A stretch of 64,000 nt of DNA from M3007 sp046296435 (GTDB taxonomy: Bacteria > Bacteroidota > Bacteroidia > Chitinophagales > Saprospiraceae). Location: NCBI GenBank assembly GCA_046296435.1, contig JBKBLI010000012.1, positions 1 to 64,000 on the forward strand. Reading direction: 5' to 3'. Numbering within the stretch: the first letter of the stretch is position 1; each line of letters begins with the position of its first letter. Under the pieces are notes generated by a model. It ran no database searches, had not been told where the DNA came from, and saw only the letters and a program-made list of their open reading frames with translations. Made by a program: the position numbers and the translations under genes. Shown here piece by piece: positions 62,128 through 64,000 of this stretch.

Positions 62128-63477
62128 ATGGATACCATCGTTACCATAGCTCAGTTTTTGCTAAGCCTGTCGCTCCTCATCGTACTGCACGAATTGGGTC
62201 ACTTTTTGCCGGCCAAATGGTTCAAGGCCAAAGTCGAAAAGTTCTATCTCTTTTTCGATGCCCCGCCTTTCAACTCGCTGTGGAAGGTCAAGCGCGGCGA
62301 AACGGAGTACGGCATCGGTTGGCTGCCTCTCGGCGGCTATGTCAAGATATCGGGTATGGTGGACGAAAGCATGGATACCGAAGCCCTTCGCGCCGAACCG
62401 CAGCCCTGGGAGTTTCGCTCTAAACCGGCCTGGCAACGCCTGATCATCATGATCGGGGGCGTGACCATCAATTTTTTGCTCGGGTTCTTTATCTTTGCCA
62501 TGCTGCTCTGGGCTATGGGCAAGGCCTATGTGCCAAGCGCCGAATTGCGCTACGGCATTGCAATGGATTCGCTGCTGATCGAGCAGGGATTGCGCAGCGG
62601 CGATCGCATCGTCCGCATTGGCGAGCGCCCGTTCGATCGCTTCGACCCGGGCGCTTTTGTGCAAGCGGTTGTGTTCAATGGCGAGCGGCGCGTAGAAGTA
62701 ATACGCGACGACCAACCGCTCACGGTCACACTCAGCGACGACATCGCCAAGATCCTCACCGGAGCCAAGGGGCAGCGCAGCAGCCTCATGGGGCCGCGCA
62801 TCCCTTTCGAGGTGTTGGAACTGGCGCCCGGACAGCCCGCCGAGCAGGCCGGTATAAAAAAGGGCGACCGCATTATTGAATTCAACGGCGAGTCGACTCC
62901 CTACTACGATCAATTCGTCGTATTGGCGCGAGCCAACAAGGGACAAAAGGTAAACATCGGCATCCTGCGCGGCGAAGACACCCTACGCATACCGATTACC
63001 CTTACTCCGCAAGGTACAATTGGGGTGCAAGCCCGCACCGCCGGATGGTTCAAAGAGGAGCGTCAGCGCTACAACCTCTTCCAGGCCTTGCCGGCCGGCG
63101 TCGGCATGGGCATAGACTTCCTTCGCAACCAGATGCGCGCTTTCGGCATGATGTTCAGCGGCCAAATCGGCGTGCGCGAAAATCTGGGCAGCATCATCAG
63201 CATTGGCAAGTTGTACGGCACAGAGTGGAATTGGGAGCGCTTCTGGACCCTTACGGCGTCGTTGAGCATCCTGCTGGCCTTTATGAACTTGCTGCCCATT
63301 CCGGCGCTCGATGGCGGTTATGTGGTCTTCCTGATCTGGGAAGTGATCAGCGGACGCAAAGTCAGCGACTCGGTCATGGAAAAAGCCGTAACGGTTGGCT
63401 TCTTTCTCCTGTTAGGTCTAATGCTCTTCGCCCTCGGCAACGACATCTGGAAACACTGGTTGCAGCGTTTGTTCTAA
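62128..63477 (+). CDS. rseP: RseP-type site-2 intramembrane metalloprotease
   Basis: The 449 residues carry HExxH as H21-E22-L-G-H25 within the first transmembrane helix, one clear PDZ domain (about 205-290, FEVLELAPGQPAEQAGIKKG), and the C-terminal zinc-ligand segment NLLPIPALDGGYVVF. It cleaves membrane-spanning regulators such as anti-sigma factors, so it could process the anti-sigma proteins in this window (inference). It lies 75 bases from the MoxR gene. Confidence 0.93.
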   Translation: MDTIVTIAQFLLSLSLLIVLHELGHFLPAKWFKAKVEKFYLFFDAPPFNSLWKVKRGETEYGIGWLPLGGYVKISGMVDESMDTEALRAEPQPWEFRSKPAWQRLIIMIGGVTINFLLGFFIFAMLLWAMGKAYVPSAELRYGIAMDSLLIEQGLRSGDRIVRIGERPFDRFDPGAFVQAVVFNGERRVEVIRDDQPLTVTLSDDIAKILTGAKGQRSSLMGPRIPFEVLELAPGQPAEQAGIKKGDRIIEFNGESTPYYDQFVVLARANKGQKVNIGILRGEDTLRIPITLTPQGTIGVQARTAGWFKEERQRYNLFQALPAGVGMGIDFLRNQMRAFGMMFSGQIGVRENLGSIISIGKLYGTEWNWERFWTLTASLSILLAFMNLLPIPALDGGYVVFLIWEVISGRKVSDSVMEKAVTVGFFLLLGLMLFALGNDIWKHWLQRLF

Positions 63478-63589
63478 ATGGCAAACTTCGCGCGCAGGCC
63501 ATTTTTTCACAAAGACCTAACCGCGCGCGCCGCGCCCGCACCTCTGTCCGCACATCCCGCGCCCTTTCGTTTACCACGACCGACACGAT

Positions 63590-64000
63590 ATGCGCAACTA
63601 TTTTGAGTTTTTTGACTTGCCGACGTCCTTTCAGATAGACGAGGCCGAACTCAAACGTCGGTATTACGACAATTCGAAACGCTACCATCCGGATTTTCAC
63701 ACCCATGCCGATGCCGCCCGGCAGGCGGAGATGCTCGAAATGGCTTCGCTCAACAACGAGGCTTGGCGTACGCTTGCCAATCACGAATCCCGCACTCGCC
63801 ATTTGCTCCAGTTGCACGGACTCATGCGCGACGAGCGCCAAACGCCCGCCATGCCGCCCGACTTCCTGATGGAAGTCATGGAAATCAACGAAGCGTTGAT
63901 GGATTTGCAAATGGATCCGGATCCCAATAACGCTGAACGCGCGCGCCAAGCCATTGAGGCCCTCCGAGCCCAACTCGAAAGCGAGGCTGAAAGTCTGAAG
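63590..64000 (+). CDS. hscB: Fe-S co-chaperone HscB, cut by window edge
   Basis: About 137 residues are visible: an N-terminal J domain (MRNYFEFFDLPTSFQIDEAE, with the HPD motif in YHPDFH) and the start of the HscB C-terminal domain (FLMEVMEINEALMDLQMDPD). It delivers ISCU to HscA in iron-sulfur cluster assembly. The start ATG is at 63590; the end lies beyond 64000. Confidence 0.9.
   Translation, partial: MRNYFEFFDLPTSFQIDEAELKRRYYDNSKRYHPDFHTHADAARQAEMLEMASLNNEAWRTLANHESRTRHLLQLHGLMRDERQTPAMPPDFLMEVMEINEALMDLQMDPDPNNAERARQAIEALRAQLESEAESLK

Overview
The window is about 64 kb of a draft genome of a Bacteroidota, most likely a Saprospiria-like lineage. The evidence is the gene content: a WYL regulator with the N-terminus typical of the phylum, DUF2911, DUF1599 next to a BT_3928-type membrane protein, a CHU_C/T9SS type B sorting domain, an OlsF-like acyltransferase, and a TPR lipoprotein paired with an outer-membrane barrel. 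Several genes also carry the Bacteroidota -7 promoter box TAnnTTTG, and Shine-Dalgarno sites are weak. The DNA is GC-rich by eye (not counted). Six N-runs of 97-100 bases mark scaffold joins; at several of them the flanking protein is nearly contiguous, so they appear to hide little sequence.

The left end (1-3060) is an accessory segment. A truncated WYL regulator diverges from an operon that starts at a promoter near 379-407. That operon carries two tRNA-shaped RNAs, a folded spacer between them, and a Ro60/Rsr (TROVE plus vWA) protein, and ends at a strong terminator. This is the most interesting system in the window: Ro proteins bind Y RNAs, and bacterial Y RNAs of the YrlA type mimic tRNA. 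Behind it lie remnants of a vWA-like gene and a leucine-rich-repeat gene.

3260-28713 is mostly housekeeping on the minus strand: truA, an EamA transporter, an ABC exporter and a sigma-54 activator; a frameshifted barrel gene; miaB; a flippase gene following leuS by one base; an S9 peptidase; an enoyl-CoA hydratase; a broken sigma/anti-sigma pair; htpG; DUF2911; and an OlsF-like gene. Plus-strand genes among them are an aminotransferase, an ECF sigma/anti-sigma pair, a GNAT and a phosphatase. The gap between htpG and DUF2911 holds a probable unannotated small RNA (about 24296-24470). It has a consensus promoter and two homologous hairpins whose stems covary; the second hairpin ends in a U-tract.

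28879-64000 carries envelope and metabolic units: a TPR/barrel pair, an asparaginase domain and carbonic anhydrase, the DUF1599-BT_3928-TrpF-like operon, an M16-like protein, alaS, thyA, an M28 peptidase, an arsenosugar-type glycosyltransferase with DUF547, a NicO-like membrane protein, a BadF-type kinase, pfkA, UspA, a CBS protein, a polyprenyl synthase, panC, polA, a T9SS-secreted protein, a MoxR ATPase, rseP, and hscB cut by the window edge. Two dispersed sequence habits recur: short T-run/A-run palindromes, also inside genes, and a GC-rich intergenic repeat. There are no rRNA genes, CRISPR arrays, insertion sequences or prophages.
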